Shown piece by piece: positions 49,451 to 63,679 of a DNA stretch of 64,000 nt. The translations under genes were made by a program, and so were the position numbers. The notes under the pieces were generated by a model. The model was not told the origin of the DNA. It saw only the letters and a list, made by a program, of their open reading frames with translations, and did no database searches. This DNA is from Selaginella tamariscina. Its lineage: Eukaryota > Streptophyta > Lycopodiopsida > Selaginellales > Selaginellaceae. The stretch is taken from NCBI GenBank assembly GCA_003024785.1, contig PUQB01000155.1, forward strand, positions 153,329 through 217,328, in the 5' to 3' direction. Position 1 is the first letter of the stretch. Each line of letters begins with the position of its first letter.

Positions 49451-52255
49451 ATATTTAAATATCTTTTTTCTAGCATATATATATTATTACTTGTTGTAGA
49501 GAAGGTAATAACTTGGTTTTATCATAGTAAATATACAAAATTTAGAAATCAACGTTAGAGTGCAAATATTGTCGTTCACCCATTCACTCTCTTAAACATA
49601 CATAGTACGTACACAGAATATAGAAATTCATATTCTATTAGAAAGATCGCTTAATGTATTAAATATAAAAGTAAAACTAATTAAATTATTTAAATAAGAA
49701 ATGTGATATAAGATCTTTTCAGTCTCTTGTTATATTTCAAACCATTTACCCCTCCTACGAATATATATTTAGGAAATATTAATTTCTTATTATAAAGATA
49801 CATACAATGTTAATTTAAAATGTTGTATTTATTACTTATATATATATATATATATAGACACACACACATATAATTATTAAAATAAATATATTGAAGATTT
49901 TTTTATATACATGTGTAAATGGATATTGACTGTGTAGTTGTGATGTGCCTGTTTTCTATGTTCTAAAACACACGCACGCACGCACGCACAAGTTGGTAAG
50001 GAGCGTGTATATGTATACTCCATAATATTATATTAGTGTTATTCCAAGTAATCCAGGTGCCACACGTAGATCAAACAATGAACTCTATGAAATCTCTCCC
50101 ATTTACATATATAGCCTTACCTCAATTTAAAACTTTATGCATTAGATTAAAATAATTTATAAAAATCATTATTTAATTTATCAAAACACAACTTCTATAT
50201 AAATGATAGATAACAAAACTTGATGCCACTTATTAATATTTACTTATTTATAATATTTATGACAATTTACTAACTATAAATTGAAAACTATATTTAATTA
50301 TTATATCATGAAGATTTACACCGCTAAACAGTGCAGGTTTCATCAGGAAGTGTAATATATAAGAGATATGGAACTTTTACAATTTTAATCTGTAGTGGAA
50401 GATATGTATGTGCATGTATATATTTAATATGTACTCAATAACTGTGAGTATAATATCTGTGTATGTAGCACTAAACTTTATACGTACGTGTGTGTGTGAA
50501 TGTGTATTAAAATGTCTAGCAAAATTCGTAATAATATAAATGTAATTTTCCCTAATAATAACCATATATACATATATATACGATGAGTAGACAACTCCAT
50601 GTATCAATATTAATTAATGTGTATATAAAAATTCACAACGTTTTATTTAAAATTATAATATTAATTTGATACATATTAAAATAACGTTTAAAATGTCAAT
50701 AGCCTAAAAACATAATTTACATATTTCACACACACACACACACACACACGTAATATTCCATAATGTTATTCTGCATCTACTACACGTGGAAATGGGTAAG
50801 AGCTTTACTTAGAATTAATTAAATTAAATCTCTTTAGAACAATTTGAGAAAACTGAAACCTTGACTTCAACAAAAGGTAAATTAATTTAATAAACTTTTG
50901 CCTCCGAAACAAAATATTTATTTATTTTAAATTAGAATAGTATTATGATTAAAAAGAGATTAATCATTTAGCATAAGGACACCACACACTATGTTTTCTC
51001 TCTCTCACACACACGCACATATCTTTCTATAGACGAGGGTGGATATATATGTGTATATGCATATGTTGCATACAACATGTCCAAATTCATATTCTATCGT
51101 ATCGCTGTAAAACTGCTTAATGTGTAATATAAACCATATGGAAAATACTAAAAGATCTTTATATCAAATATAAATTAAGTATAAACTATAACTAATTAAA
51201 TATAAGCTAAATGCAAAATGTAATATAATATCTTTTGTATGTCATATATATCAAATCATTGACCGGCACTGGGTGTGAGGATTTATTATTATATTTATGT
51301 TATATAATTTAATTTTTAAATGTCTTATTTATGTGTATATGTATAACATTATTTAAAGAACCTCATTCTTATAACTCACATAATATATATAGTTTTATGC
51401 AGCAGCTGAGTATCCTGTATAATCTTCTACGCTATTCCCGCTTTGTCACATTGTATTCTCGATTAACATTGATGTAACATGCGTATATATACGTACTCGT
51501 GTATATAATGCATATATACTCCACATATGCATATATACATCAATGTATCTTCTACAAATTCTCGTATGTAGCCCTAGTATGGTTGAATTTAATATCGTTG
51601 ATAGTTTAATATTTTAACATTATTTAAATTTTATAGTTCCTTCCTCTGTTTAAATTGTTATACCAAGTTTCATGCTTTAACAAGATATTTAAATTTATCA
51701 TTTCTTACAAACAAATACTAAATATCAACCATTTACATCAGACAAGCACTAATGCTCTCTCTCTCTCATCGCACACACACATATTTATATTTATAAAAAT
51801 AATATTTATAGATTGGAACTAAATATATAGAAAAAGCATATATATAAAATAAGCTATATATGTATATATATATTTATTATATTATACACAAGCATAATCA
51901 TTAAACTTATAAAATTAAGTCGGTATATTCTTCGGAAAAGAAACTGTTTAAATATATTATTTAAAATTAAATTATTTGATTTTATTGCATTTATATAGCT
52001 AAAGTATGGAATTAAAAATATAAAATATGTCAACGTCTTGTCTTGATAGCCTAGCTGTTGTTCATTTTCCCTATAAAAACAAATATATATTTTAAATAAA
52101 TATCTAATATACATGAAACTAACTATATGCATTCCATGTTTTAGTTAATAATATAAGTATACAGTTTATTTAACAAATAAGAATAACAATAATAATGACA
52201 CTAATAAATTATAATTAACAAATCTATACATAATTAAGCTAAATTATTTGTGTTA
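49451..52255. other. AT-rich repeat DNA without a gene
   Basis: No supportable gene. Pieces recall modules of the left part: about 50,570-51,010 resembles 14,500-14,900 and 23,340-23,680, and about 51,330-51,420 resembles 740-800 and 11,930-12,010. Sequence near 51,530-51,560 is the 'tacatcaatgtatcttc' module in reverse orientation to the central array. Confidence 0.6.
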
Positions 52256-52259
52256 CAGT

Positions 52260-52680
52260 ACCTGTAAATCTCATCAATTCAAGTAGTTCTACGTCCATAA
52301 CCACTATTTCCTTTAATATCTAAACAAAAAAAAAAGGAGTTACTTCTTTAGATAGCCTTTTATAATATATATTGTACAAATTATTAATTTTAATTAATTA
52401 TTCCCTTATTTCTATATTAGCCCCGTGTAATGTTCCGTATTAAACTGTAAATTTCATATTGCTAGTCCCACTCGCTTCCATGCCTATCACTAAAAAAAAT
52501 TAAAAAATATTTATTGTTTATATAATAGTTGTTTACAATATATTAAAATTTCATTGAAGTATTATTATATGTTAATTTAATATACATGTACGTGTTGTGC
52601 TTATGTGGTGAGAAGGGTCACTTAGTTAGCTCTTAATCACAACATATGCTAATATATTACCACATTTAGTCTATACTAAT
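52260..52680 (-). pseudogene. Phosphorylase relic H, parental order
   Basis: Minus-strand remnants of the penultimate exon (about 52,262-52,325), the catalytic-lysine exon (about 52,405-52,490, including sequence for GTSNMKF and LDGANVE equivalents with indels) and the following VVFIPNYN exon's intron end (about 52,590-52,645). The order matches the intact gene. The last exon and the FVPDPRF exon are missing. Confidence 0.7.
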
Positions 52681-53690
52681 ACATCTATATATATAACATA
52701 ACAATTATATAATATATTGGCTTTATCATTTTCCTATAAAGTAAATATAGCAAAATTTAAAATGTAAAGTCTTGTACAAATGTCGTCGTTCACCCACGCC
52801 CCGTACAGGTGCTTACAAAGTCTAGAAATTTATAGTCTATTCGTTCAATGTATAAATACTAAAAGATCCTTTGTATAGAAAATACATAAAACTAAACAAA
52901 GTAAATATATATTTTATTCAAAATGTAATATAACATCTTTTCAATCTCTTATAGTATCTCAACCCACAACCAGGAGACACCTATATATTTTGGAGATATT
53001 AATTCTTTATTACAAATGTTAAAAAAGGTATCCCATTTCATATAAATAACTTATTTAATTTAAATGTTTGATTTATTACTTATATTTTTTGTCCTCTTTG
53101 AAAAATAAAAGGAGAATATTGTGCATACTTAAAATTATACACATACACACCTAAGCAGTATATCTTAAGTATATCATATACACTTAAGATGTATATCAAA
53201 ATATAGAGGGAAAATGCTTTATACTGTGACATGTTAAATACCTCCTAATACAAGTAATATTTATCCCGTTATGCTGCCTTCAACACATACACACACACGT
53301 CTCTATATATGACGTATAAACAAGTTCATAAAAATAAATATTACTTCTTAATGTAGGGTAATTAATCCGAATATAAATATATTGTTTATTACCTTTTCTG
53401 CTTCAAACTGTGTTATCGAAAATATGTTTTGGTATTACGTTGATATTTATATTATTTTAAAAAGTTATAAAAGAATTCTTCTAAAATATGTTGACCCTTG
53501 TGAGAAAAGGTCTGATTTTATAAAGGGTTTTATAACGAGAGAGTTTATAAATACTATTTACTATTTGTTATATAACGAAAACTTCATTTTAGAAATTGTT
53601 AAAAATCGACATTAGAATAGGATGGAAACCTAGTACACTCGGTGAACGCTACTACTAATTACATCGTCAAGTTCATGTAATGTAACATAA
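52681..53690. other. AT-rich DNA with one repeat-module copy
   Basis: No supportable gene. About 53,340-53,660 resembles the 'gttttagaaattgttaaaaatcgacatt' module of 10.8-11 kb, here without the CT/CA tract. A 77-codon open frame here is AT-driven and shows no domain. Confidence 0.6.
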
Positions 53691-55833
53691 ATTCTACTAG
53701 GCCCTAACACGTACAACTTTCTTGCATATCTATATTAAGTTGGCTTTTCTTAATCCTTGTATACCATAGTTTTGGATTCTTCTATATTTATTTACATGTA
53801 ATTAGGAATATTCTGGCTCATTTTTTTGGGGCCCTTATTAACAGTCATTATCCTAAAAGATAATATAAACTTACTTATAAACTTCCTATATCGTTAACTT
53901 CTTATACATCTACAGAGAATCTACTCCCATTCTTTGTATGTACTTATTTAATTGAAACACTTGTGTACCCTTACTTCTTTCCACAGTTGTAATTGATATG
54001 CCACTTTACGGATACATTCTAGAATCTCATAAGGACTTGAGTAACTAGGGGATAACTTATTGTTGCGTTTCTTTCATAAGGCCACAATAGTGTTTGACTT
54101 ATATGTGTGATAAATGTCATAAACTTAATAACTCAGCTCTGAATTGTTTATAAGTTCTTCTTACACAAACTTCGAATGTTCTTAAGCTTAATACTTAGAT
54201 CTTTAACTTCCTTATCCATTTTGTCATGAGCCCTAACCCTAGTTCAAAAGCTGTCTTGGGATGCTATTCAAATATAACATAGTATAGACTCATTTAATTC
54301 CATTGCGTTGGTGTAATGGAATATATTTACCCGTTGGTCTTTCTTCTAGTTGATAGTACACCTTAACATATCTTTTAAAACTTGTTTACTCATCTATCTC
54401 AGGATGATTCCACTACATAGCTTAAGCTTCATTTTCATACACTTAGAAAAGCCTATCTAGAAACTAAAAGTGAATTTGGAGTTTCTATCACTTATAATAT
54501 CATTTGGAAATCATGAATAAAAAATAATATTGTAAATATATCAAAGCCAGCTTTGATGCATTTAAATTCTTCTCTAAAGGAACTAACTTGACAAACTTTG
54601 TTAACTTATTTACAATGACCCACACATATTCATTTTGCCTCTATGTCCTTGACGAATGAGTGATAAAATCCATAGAGATATTGCCCCACTACCTGTCACT
54701 TAGTTTATCCTTTGGTACCTTTATTTGCTAAACTTGTCACAAGTATTGTGATACACTATGATATTAGTTTTCATATTCCTCCAAATTTGATAAACTCATA
54801 CGTTTTTCTTCCCCCAGAGTGATTAGTTTCTAGGTAATCATGATGGAAATATAGTACTTAGTTGATTAAATGGTCCACACAAGAAAGATACACACGGTCA
54901 TTGTAGTAAAAAATTTCAATTTGAAATGAGAATGGTGGCTCTAGTTATTCTTTGAGCTCTTACACCTTGGTGTCTTGTGCTTGAACATGTTGAATTACTT
55001 GGTTAAACTCACTAATTGTCTTTGTCAATCTGTTACATAACCGTGTTTAGAATTCTCTAACCATTGTGGCTCTCTCAATGCATGACAAATCATTTACCAT
55101 CACATTAGCCTCTCTGCATGATGTTCAATGGGAATTTTATCAAATTCCATGAGCTTAACCATTTAGCAAGCTTGTCAAAAGTTCAACTCCTTCTATGTGA
55201 ATAGATACACCAAAGGCTTGTGATCTGCATCATAAAGATAGTATCTCCAAACTTGTAATATATTAAACAATAACCAATAGTTCTTGCTCATACATCGAGT
55301 ACCGTTGGTTTACAAGATTCAAAGTATGATTCTCATAAGCAATAGGTCTCCCCTTTTGCATAAGTATAGCTCCAATGACCACTCCATTCGCATCACACAA
55401 TACCTCATAAGGCTTATAGGAATTTGCAATATATAAAACTAGTGCATGTACCAGGAAACTACTTTCATCCGAAGCACTTCATACAAAGGTAAAGTTCTTA
55501 GCAACATAGTTAATGGAAAAACTTTCTTGGCATAGTCTTTAACAAACAACGGTAATAACCAGCCATGCCCAAGAAACTCTCCATCTTTTGTGGATCAGTC
55601 TTAACTCCACTTAGTATTACAATGTGACCCAAATACTCCATCTTGCATTGAGTAAACACACATTTGCTCTTCTTTGCATAGAGCTTATTCTCCCACAACA
55701 ACTGAAGGACTCTTCACAAATGCTTCACATGCTCCCTCATAGTGAATGTATTTGGGGCATTTGTTAAGCCAAATGGCATAACTGTGAATTCGAAATGCCC
55801 AAAGCTAGTGTTGAAATAGTTTTATATAATATC

Positions 55834-56678
55834 TGTCACGACCCAATACAGGATACAGGATTCCGAATACAGGATACGGATTGTAGAATATTCCTACAGG
55901 GATTCCGGATACAGGATACGGTTGCAGGATAGTCCTACAAGATATGCCACAGGATATGCCTAGAGAATAAGGGACATGTGGACTCATCTTAGCCTCTGCA
56001 TGCATGCAGCCACTTTTACATGCATGCAACCACTTTTAGCACTCATGCCTATATTAGCTCTTGGAGTTGTGAGCATAAAAGCTCCGACCTAATTGTTGTA
56101 CAATCAGTTACAATCAACACCAGTCATTTTATGATCATTCTTGTTCTTGTCTTGTTTATATCTTGTTCCTTGCCTCTTGCTCTTGTCTTGCCTCTGGTTC
56201 TATCTTGCTCTTGTCTTGCTCTCGGATCCTGTCCTGTTCCTGTTTTGCTCCTGAATCCTATTCTGTGCCTTCCTGTCCTGCTCCTGTCTTGCTCTCGGAT
56301 TCTATCCTGTTCATGTCTTGCTCTTGGATCCTATCCTACTCCGTCTTACTCCTAGATCATGTCCTACTCATGACTCCTAAGTTCCTGGTTCCTATCCTGC
56401 GCCTTGTCCTACTCCTGAGTTCCTAGTTCCCATCCTGCTCCTTATCCTACTTCATCTCTTGCTCCTAGTCCTGCTATCCTGCTCCGGTTCCTATCTAGTT
56501 CCTTGTCCTGCTATCATGCTCCATTTCCTATCATGCTCCTTATCTCGCTATCCTGTTCCAGTTCCTATCCTGCTCCTAAGTTCTTAGTTCCTGTCTTGCT
56601 CCTTGTCCTGCTCCTGAGTCAAACCTCCTTGTTCTCAGAATCCTGCTCACTTCCTTGTTCCTGGATCGTGGCTTGACA
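55834..56678. mobile_element. Solo LTR nested in the old gypsy relic
   Basis: An 845-bp insert that starts TGTCACGACC and ends CTTGACA, giving TGTCA/TGACA terminal inverted repeats. It is flanked by a perfect 5-bp target duplication, ATATC, at 55,829-55,833 and 56,679-56,683. It splits the reverse transcriptase of the host relic between the codons for VDI and the KT-F block. No internal coding part is present, so it is the product of LTR-LTR recombination. A TATA-like GCATAAAAGC near 56,072 suggests that U3 reads on the plus strand. Confidence 0.92.
56160..56665. repeat. Degenerate CTCCTG-type minisatellite in the solo LTR
   Basis: Pyrimidine-rich irregular repeats built from words such as CCTGCTCC, TCTTGCTC and TCCTATCC fill more than half of the LTR. 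Open frames across it (SCSCLALGS, LLLSCSRIL) are translations of the repeat. The left part of the same LTR has its own set of repeats around ACAGGATAC (about 55,850-55,960). Confidence 0.85.
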
Positions 56679-58560
56679 ATATCTACCTCTTTCACAACAA
56701 TTTGATGATACCCATTGTGCAAATTTATCTTGGTGAACACTCTAACTTCACTAAGATGATCCATGATAGTATTCACACGTGGCATGGGCATCATGTCCTT
56801 CATGTTTGCTTGTTAAAGAGCTCTGTAGTCTATGCACATCCTCGTGTGCCATCTTTCTTCTTCACAAGCATTACTAGTGCACCAAATAGAAACTTACTTA
56901 GTTGTATGAAGCCATATTCAATAGTTTCATTACTTGTTTCTTAACCTCTTGCTCCTCAATATGGCCCAGTAGGAACGACTTATAATAAATGCTTTCGTAT
57001 CCGATTCCAACACAATCTCATGCTTCACACCTCTTGCAAGTGGTAAGCCATGAGGTAGTTTGGGAGGGAAGACATCAGCAAACTTCTCAATGACAACACA
57101 CAACAGCTTTTCGAGGTGACAATATAAAAACTTGTTTGGAGACTCAAGTTTTGTTCCAAATCAAGTTCAGACTTTTGGACACTTGTCTTTCACTCTATCA
57201 TACTCAAGCTTCACTTGTTTGATGCTCCACTTAATCTTAAGCTCCACACGCTCCAAACCAGCTCATCCCAAGGATGAGATCCACATGCGCAGTAAAAAGA
57301 AAGTCTCGACCAACTGGGTTTTTGCTAAACTTCAGCTATAACTCCTCCACACAAGCATTCCAATTCTAAGTGGCTATCCATGAGGATTCGCATTCAACGT
57401 TCACCAAGTCGTTAATAGCATGTGTGTGTGGATCCTTCCGTGCCATGCAATCTACATGTCAAGCAAGAACAAACAAAATTTACCTCGTGGTTTATACCTG
57501 TCTCCCTTGTGCTCCTCTCCCACTCCATCTCATGAAACTTCTTAAGCATCTCTTTATCATTGCCATTATTAAAACTTTTGCCTTTAGGCTTGTTCCTCCT
57601 TGAACAATTTACCTTCTAGTGTCTCTCTACACAGGTGGCAACGTTTGCTATCAAACACCTTAACAATCTTCTTAGGCCGGTTGTTAGTGCGATAAGAACT
57701 AGAGGCCACTAGCTTGGACTTCGGCCTAACATGATTGTTATTCCCTCAATACTCTTGGTGCTCACGAGGACTTGAAGAGGTGTCCTACCCACATTTTGCC
57801 ATGTTGCTCGTTCTTTTTAAACACCTTCTCCTCATTTAACAACCGAGCATACTCGAACATTTCTTTTAAATTCTTAAACTAAATTATCGAGTTAAGATGT
57901 CTATGTAAGTTAACACTTCATAACCCTATATAAAATAACTTTTGCTTGTTGGTAGACACATCAGGTACATGGCATATAGCTAACTTAACTTTTCAATATA
58001 GTCATTCAAGATCGTCTTTTGTAATTAATTTCTTACATGAAAGACGTTGAATTAAAGAGCATATTCCTTAAACAGCTTAGAAACTCTTCCTAAGTTGCAA
58101 TCATCTCCTAGTGAGCTAACTACGTTGATTTCGGATGCATGTCCACCACTTTGCAACTTTATCATATGACTATTAATAGTCACTTTTTGTGAAATAAACA
58201 AGTTTGATGTTATCTCTAACTAGTTCATAATCTCATATACATATTCTTTATCACGATTTCTTAGTTTGTCCATTTATGCTTTCCTTTCCTTCTCACTAAT
58301 CACATGTCTCGAACATAATTTGTTAAGCACCAATATATACAATATTAAAGACCTTCATAAACCACCCAACCACTAGTCTCCACATGTTGCTCTTTAAAAG
58401 GCTTTTTACACAAATCTATATTACATTACCTTTCTTAATCCTCCTATTTACTTTTATATTATATACATGTATATTTTTAGATTCTTTTAGATTTAAGTAC
58501 CCATGTCCTTGTAACATTTAAAGAATATTCTAATTTATACTTTTTGAGGAATATTTTCTA

Positions 58561-59180
58561 ATTTATCATACGGATTCTTAGAATTGTGTTTATTACCATT
58601 TTACTTTGAATTAACTAAATTAAATATACTTTCAAAAGATAGTTATTGTGTTATGCATCAGCAGCTTTTATTCTTTATTTAATTATTTAATGATCAAGAC
58701 ACTAGATGTACTAACAAAATCATCGACAGATTTTCTTTAAAGAAGAAAATAAATTATTTTAAACTTTTACCTTCACCGTGAAAAAGATTTTATATTGCAT
58801 TTAATACATATTTAATAAAATACATTAATATGTTATACAAAAGTTATCACCGAAAGGGTATAGAAACACACCTGTGTCACCACATAGTAAATTTGATTAG
58901 TGTGTTTTCTCCGAGCTAATTTATCATGCATTTTAAGTTCTTAAATCTCACATTCTCACGTAATATTGACATTTTCAGTAAGTTTATATAAAAGTTAAAC
59001 TAAAGCTTATTATTTCTTTAAATCTCACGTTCTCACGTATCCTCAAGAAGATTCCTTTGAAAAATTTAGATTAATTTATAAACTTTTACCCAATGATTTA
59101 TTTAATCATTTAAACAATAAAATTCAATATTTTTAATTTATTTTATTTTATTTCTGATAATTTAGGAATGGTGAGTTCAT
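58561..59180. other. AT-rich spacer downstream of the phosphorylase gene
   Basis: No gene seen. It contains another copy of the 'agtgtgttttctcc' theme (about 58,900) found near 1,210 and 5,710. It would include the 3' untranslated region of the phosphorylase transcript on the minus strand, but I cannot place the poly(A) site. Confidence 0.5.
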
Positions 59181-59308
59181 TCATGGAACAGGACATTCTT
59201 GAATAAGCCATATATCCTTAGCATATTCTTGAATAGTCCTGTCACTGCTAAATTTACCGGATCCTGCTGCTGCTTAGAATGGACATCCTAATCCACTTTG
59301 CTCTTTCC
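59181..59308 (-). CDS. PHS2: Last phosphorylase exon with a one-base insertion
   Basis: Reads [13 protein letters not shown] and then, in the given frame, SSRIR and a stop at 59,254-59,256. One base less in the AGC-AGC-AGC run would give the family C-terminus: [20 protein letters not shown], ending CPVP at the stop 59,181-59,183. As written, the protein loses about 30 conserved residues. Confidence 0.85.
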
Positions 59309-59886
59309 CTACAAAAACAAAAACATATATAAATAAAATAATTATATACATTCCATGGTTTAATTAATAATATATAAGTATACTTATTTAACAAATAAGA
59401 AACTCAATGACAAATAATAACATACTAATTATTTAATTAATAATGTATAATTAAATTAGATTATATAATACCTGTAAGTCTCGTCAACTTTCTTCTGTGC
59501 CTCCAAATACTGAGGAAAATCGTAACCAACTAAAAAGTAGTCTCCACGTCCATAACCACTGTTTCCTTTAATATTTTAAAGGAAACAGAGTTAATTCTTA
59601 TTTTATATAGTTTATTATAATACATATTAAATAAATAACTAATTTCAATTAATTATTTTTTATTATTTACCTTCAAGAGCTTCAAGAAGTGGCTCATAAT
59701 CATATTCTCCAAATACACGACTTCTAATGAAGTCCTTAACCTCGTTAAAACGAGGATCAGGTACAAACTACAAATGAAATAAAACTTAGTATATATGTGT
59801 AGTGTGTGTGTGCGTGTCATACTTTTCTTTAGACAAACCAGAAGCTTAAACGCTAAGCCCGAAGTTCTATATAAACGACTTCACAG

Positions 59887-59938
<52 letters not shown>

Positions 59939-62553
59939 ACACACACACACACACACACACACAGTGCGTGCATTTTATATATGTATAAATGTGTATATAT
60001 ATAGTATATACTTGCCTGTCCTTGCTCACGTTCTTTGCGTAACTTGGATACTTCATGAGCACGAGCTCCGAAAAGGAAGAAATTCTCTTCACCAATTTCT
60101 TCACGTATTTCTACATTAGCCCCGTCTAATGTTCCAATTATTAAACTCCCAGTTAATGCAAATTTCATATTGCTAGTCCCGCTTGCTTCCATGCCTATTA
60201 ATATAACAATTTTAATAAACATGTACATATTTAATAAATTACATTAATATGTTATACAGAAGATGTCATATTGTTATATATATAATTAAAGTTGTTGGAG
60301 AGAGAGAGAGTACCTGCTGTACTTATGTGTTGAGAAAGTTCTGCAGCTGGGATTGCAATCTCTGCAACTGTGACATTATAGTTTGGTATGAAAACCACCT
60401 GTATTAAATCACTTAATTAACACTTAATCATATTATGTAGTATATACTAAGAGTATAATATATTTACTATTATATAACACTATTATAAGGGTTTAATAAT
60501 TATTATAACAATAATAATGATTAAATATGTATTACCTTAAGGTATGCGGATGTGTCTGGATCATTATTTACCACAGAACCAACGTCTACAACAAGTTTAA
60601 CAATTCGCTTAGCTTGTGCATAAGTTGCAAATGCTTTACCACCGAACATCACTGTTCTTGGAACCATGTTTTCACGCTCTTCAGAGCTCATTTCCTGTAT
60701 TTAACCAGTAAATATTAATAAATATATATTTAAATAAAAAATATATTATATATATAAAAAAACATAATAAAAGACTTTATTAATAATACATATATATTAT
60801 ATACACCTTAGTTATACACTATGTTCATAATACTATTAATTATAAATTATATATTAGAATTTTATACTGACCTTGAGTTTTTTGTAGCGATAAATAACGG
60901 ACAGAATGTTAAGTAACTGACGTTTATACTCGTGGATTCTCTTAATCTGAATGTCAAACAGTGTGTTTGGATCAATCTCGATTCCTGTTACGTCGAGAAT
61001 ATACTTCGCTAATCGTTTTTTATTGGCTAATTTTGCGACAAACCATTCTTCGTGTAGCTGCTTATCATCAGCAAACTGCAAAAGAATATATCAATACAAA
61101 TTATATAATATTTCATTAACTAATAAAAATAAAAACTATATTTATTAAATATATAGTAAATAAATAATATAAAACTATACATAAAACAAATATATAAGTA
61201 TACATAGGCAGATATGTACACGTACATATACACATACATACCTTTCTTAAACCAGTCAGAAGGTCAAGATTAGTAACCCAATTATCAGTCTTTAACCACT
61301 TGCTAATTATTGCACTAAGCTCAGGACTACAGAATCGTAGCCATCTCCTTGGTGTAATCCCATTAGTTTTATTTTGGAATTTCTTTGGCCATAATGAATA
61401 AAACTCCGAAAATAACTCTTGTTTTAATATCTCACTGTGTAACTCCGCAACTCCATTCACCTATTATCAATAAACATATATTAATAAAATAGTATATTGA
61501 ATACGGATTAACTTAGTTTAATTATTAAATATATTAATATACACATACGTATATAGAAATATATAGAAACATACATGTATATATATGTTACTTACAGAGT
61601 GTGAAGATACCACACATATGTGCCATGCGTACAACTTTCTTTTGAGAATTGGAGTTGTCCAAAATACGTAAGCTTTCCAGTTTGCTTTCTAACTCAGGCC
61701 GGTTTTGTTGTACAAATACAATAAACTGCATTATATAATATTTAAAGAAATTATAATACAATAATAAAATTGTATAAAATTTTAGTTTAATATTAATGTT
61801 GTATTATAATTAAGTATATAATAATTATTAAAAAATGAGGCTTACTCTTTTATCAATCTCAGCAATGATCTCCATGTGACGAGGTAAAAGTTTGGCCATG
61901 ACTGCTTGTGACCATTTCTCAAGTGCTTCTGGTAACACCGTATGATTGGTATATGCTATAGTCCTGCATATAAAATCATTAATAATTAATAAATATAAAT
62001 CTTAATAAATAATAAACAATTACATATACAATAGATTATAATATCGAAGTATATGATATTATAGTTATATTAATTATTATAATGTATTAAATTTCTTACT
62101 TTGTGGTAATATCCCATGCATGGTCCCATCCAAGGCCCTCTTCATCCATAAGTATTCTCATTAATTCAGGTATTGCCAAGGTTGGATGCGTATCATTTAA
62201 TTGAATAGCCACTTTGTTTGGAAATTCATCCCATGATATTTCTTTATTTTTACGTCTCTCCTTAAACCGTGCAAATATATCCTAAAATATGAATTACCAA
62301 TTATTAACTATTAATAATATATACTATCAATTATTATAATAATAATTATTATTAGTCATTTTTTTATTACTTTATTGAATTTAATTAATTAACTTATTAA
62401 ACAATTAAATATACCTGTAAAGAAGCGCTGCATAGCATATACTGTTGCTTAAGCCTAAGAAGTTTACCCCCTCTGTCTCGTCTCCAGGGTAAAGTACAGA
62501 ACATATCTGTTAATAATTAAACTTTAACCCCTCTCTCTCTAACACACAATATA

Positions 62554-62596
<43 letters not shown>

Positions 62597-62916
62597 CATA
62601 CATACATACACACACATATATATACACTACGAACATATGAATCTCTATACATACTACAAATAAATACATATATAGACACACACATACACATATATACACA
62701 TGCACACACACGTATATAGAACCTGATTGGCTTTGAGCTGTAGTTGGACGGCATCCTCGTGTTTGCCAGCATTGAAAGCATATAAATCAAAGTCTGTTGA
62801 TGGAACACGTGCGTCCCAAATACGAAGGCTAATCGTGTTCTTTTTTATAGCCAGGGATTGGTATATCATATGCTAATGCTTGAATTAATTCTCCCCAACC
62901 CATTCCCTCCTATATA

Positions 62917-62958
<42 letters not shown>

Positions 62959-63646
62959 TATATACATATTTACATATGTGTGTGTGTGTGTGTGCACAAT
63001 ATAAACACAAACTAATGTATACATATTATTAATAAAATATTACCTGCCGTCCGGGTTAACGTGCACTTCGCCAAAGAAGCGAATGGGATAGGTTATATCG
63101 TGTCTCACAATCTCCCATGGGCTAAATTTCTGCAAAAATAAATAAATTATAATATTAATGAAGTACATTATTTAGCAAGTCTGTTATTAAAAATATATAT
63201 AATTGCTATCTCACAATATTAATTTATTTCATTAATAAAATTAACTATATGAGCAAATTATTTAGTTAATTTTAATTAAGATTTAATATCTATAATATTA
63301 ACAGTTAAGTATATTAGCGTATTAATTGATTAATATAATAGTAGGAAATATAGTTACCTCTAGCCAGTCTTCGGCAACCTCTTCTTGGCCTTTATGTGAA
63401 ACTCGCTGTTTAAACAAACCGTATTTATAACGCAAACCATAACCCCACGCAGGCAAGTTTAACGTTGCCATGGAGTCTAAAAAACACGAAGCAAGTCTTC
63501 CTAAACCTCCGTTACCAAGTGCTGCATCTTTCTCCTACAATTAAATATAATTAGTATACAAATTTAAAAACTATTAGCATATAATATTTATGTATACACA
63601 TGTTATCATTAGTATATATGCATTATATCATATTACAATGTGTGTG

Positions 63647-63679
<33 letters not shown>

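Larger units (their letters stand above)
53700..58560 (-). mobile_element. Old Ty3/gypsy relic, minus strand
   Basis: A decayed gypsy polyprotein read from right to left. A gag-like region includes a CHLC remnant near 57,630. Reverse transcriptase starts with MPMPRVNTIMDHLSEVRVFT and KINLHNGYHQI (about 56,684-56,797) and continues after an interruption with the VMPFGLTNAPNTF equivalent (about 55,745-55,800) and CVFTQCKMEYLGHIV (about 55,600-55,660). RNase H has YEQELLVIV and YLYDADHKPLVY equivalents (about 55,200-55,310). The integrase core has SMDFI and VWVIVNKLTKFVKLV equivalents (about 54,590-54,680). Stops and frameshifts are frequent. The sequence is unlike the young element at 25 kb, so this is a different family. 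Weak similarity between about 53,730-53,820 and 58,410-58,530 may mark the old LTRs. Confidence 0.85.

Noticed and set aside
52681..53690. 77-codon open frame at 53,382-53,615
   Set aside because: AT-driven, and it overlaps a dispersed repeat module whose other copies are not open.
56020..56426. Open frames rich in S, C and L (SCSCLALGS)
   Set aside because: Frames through the pyrimidine-rich minisatellite of the solo LTR; not a protein.
62517..62711. Open frame of C, V and Y repeats near 62.6 kb
   Set aside because: Translation of TA/CA/GT microsatellites in a phosphorylase intron.
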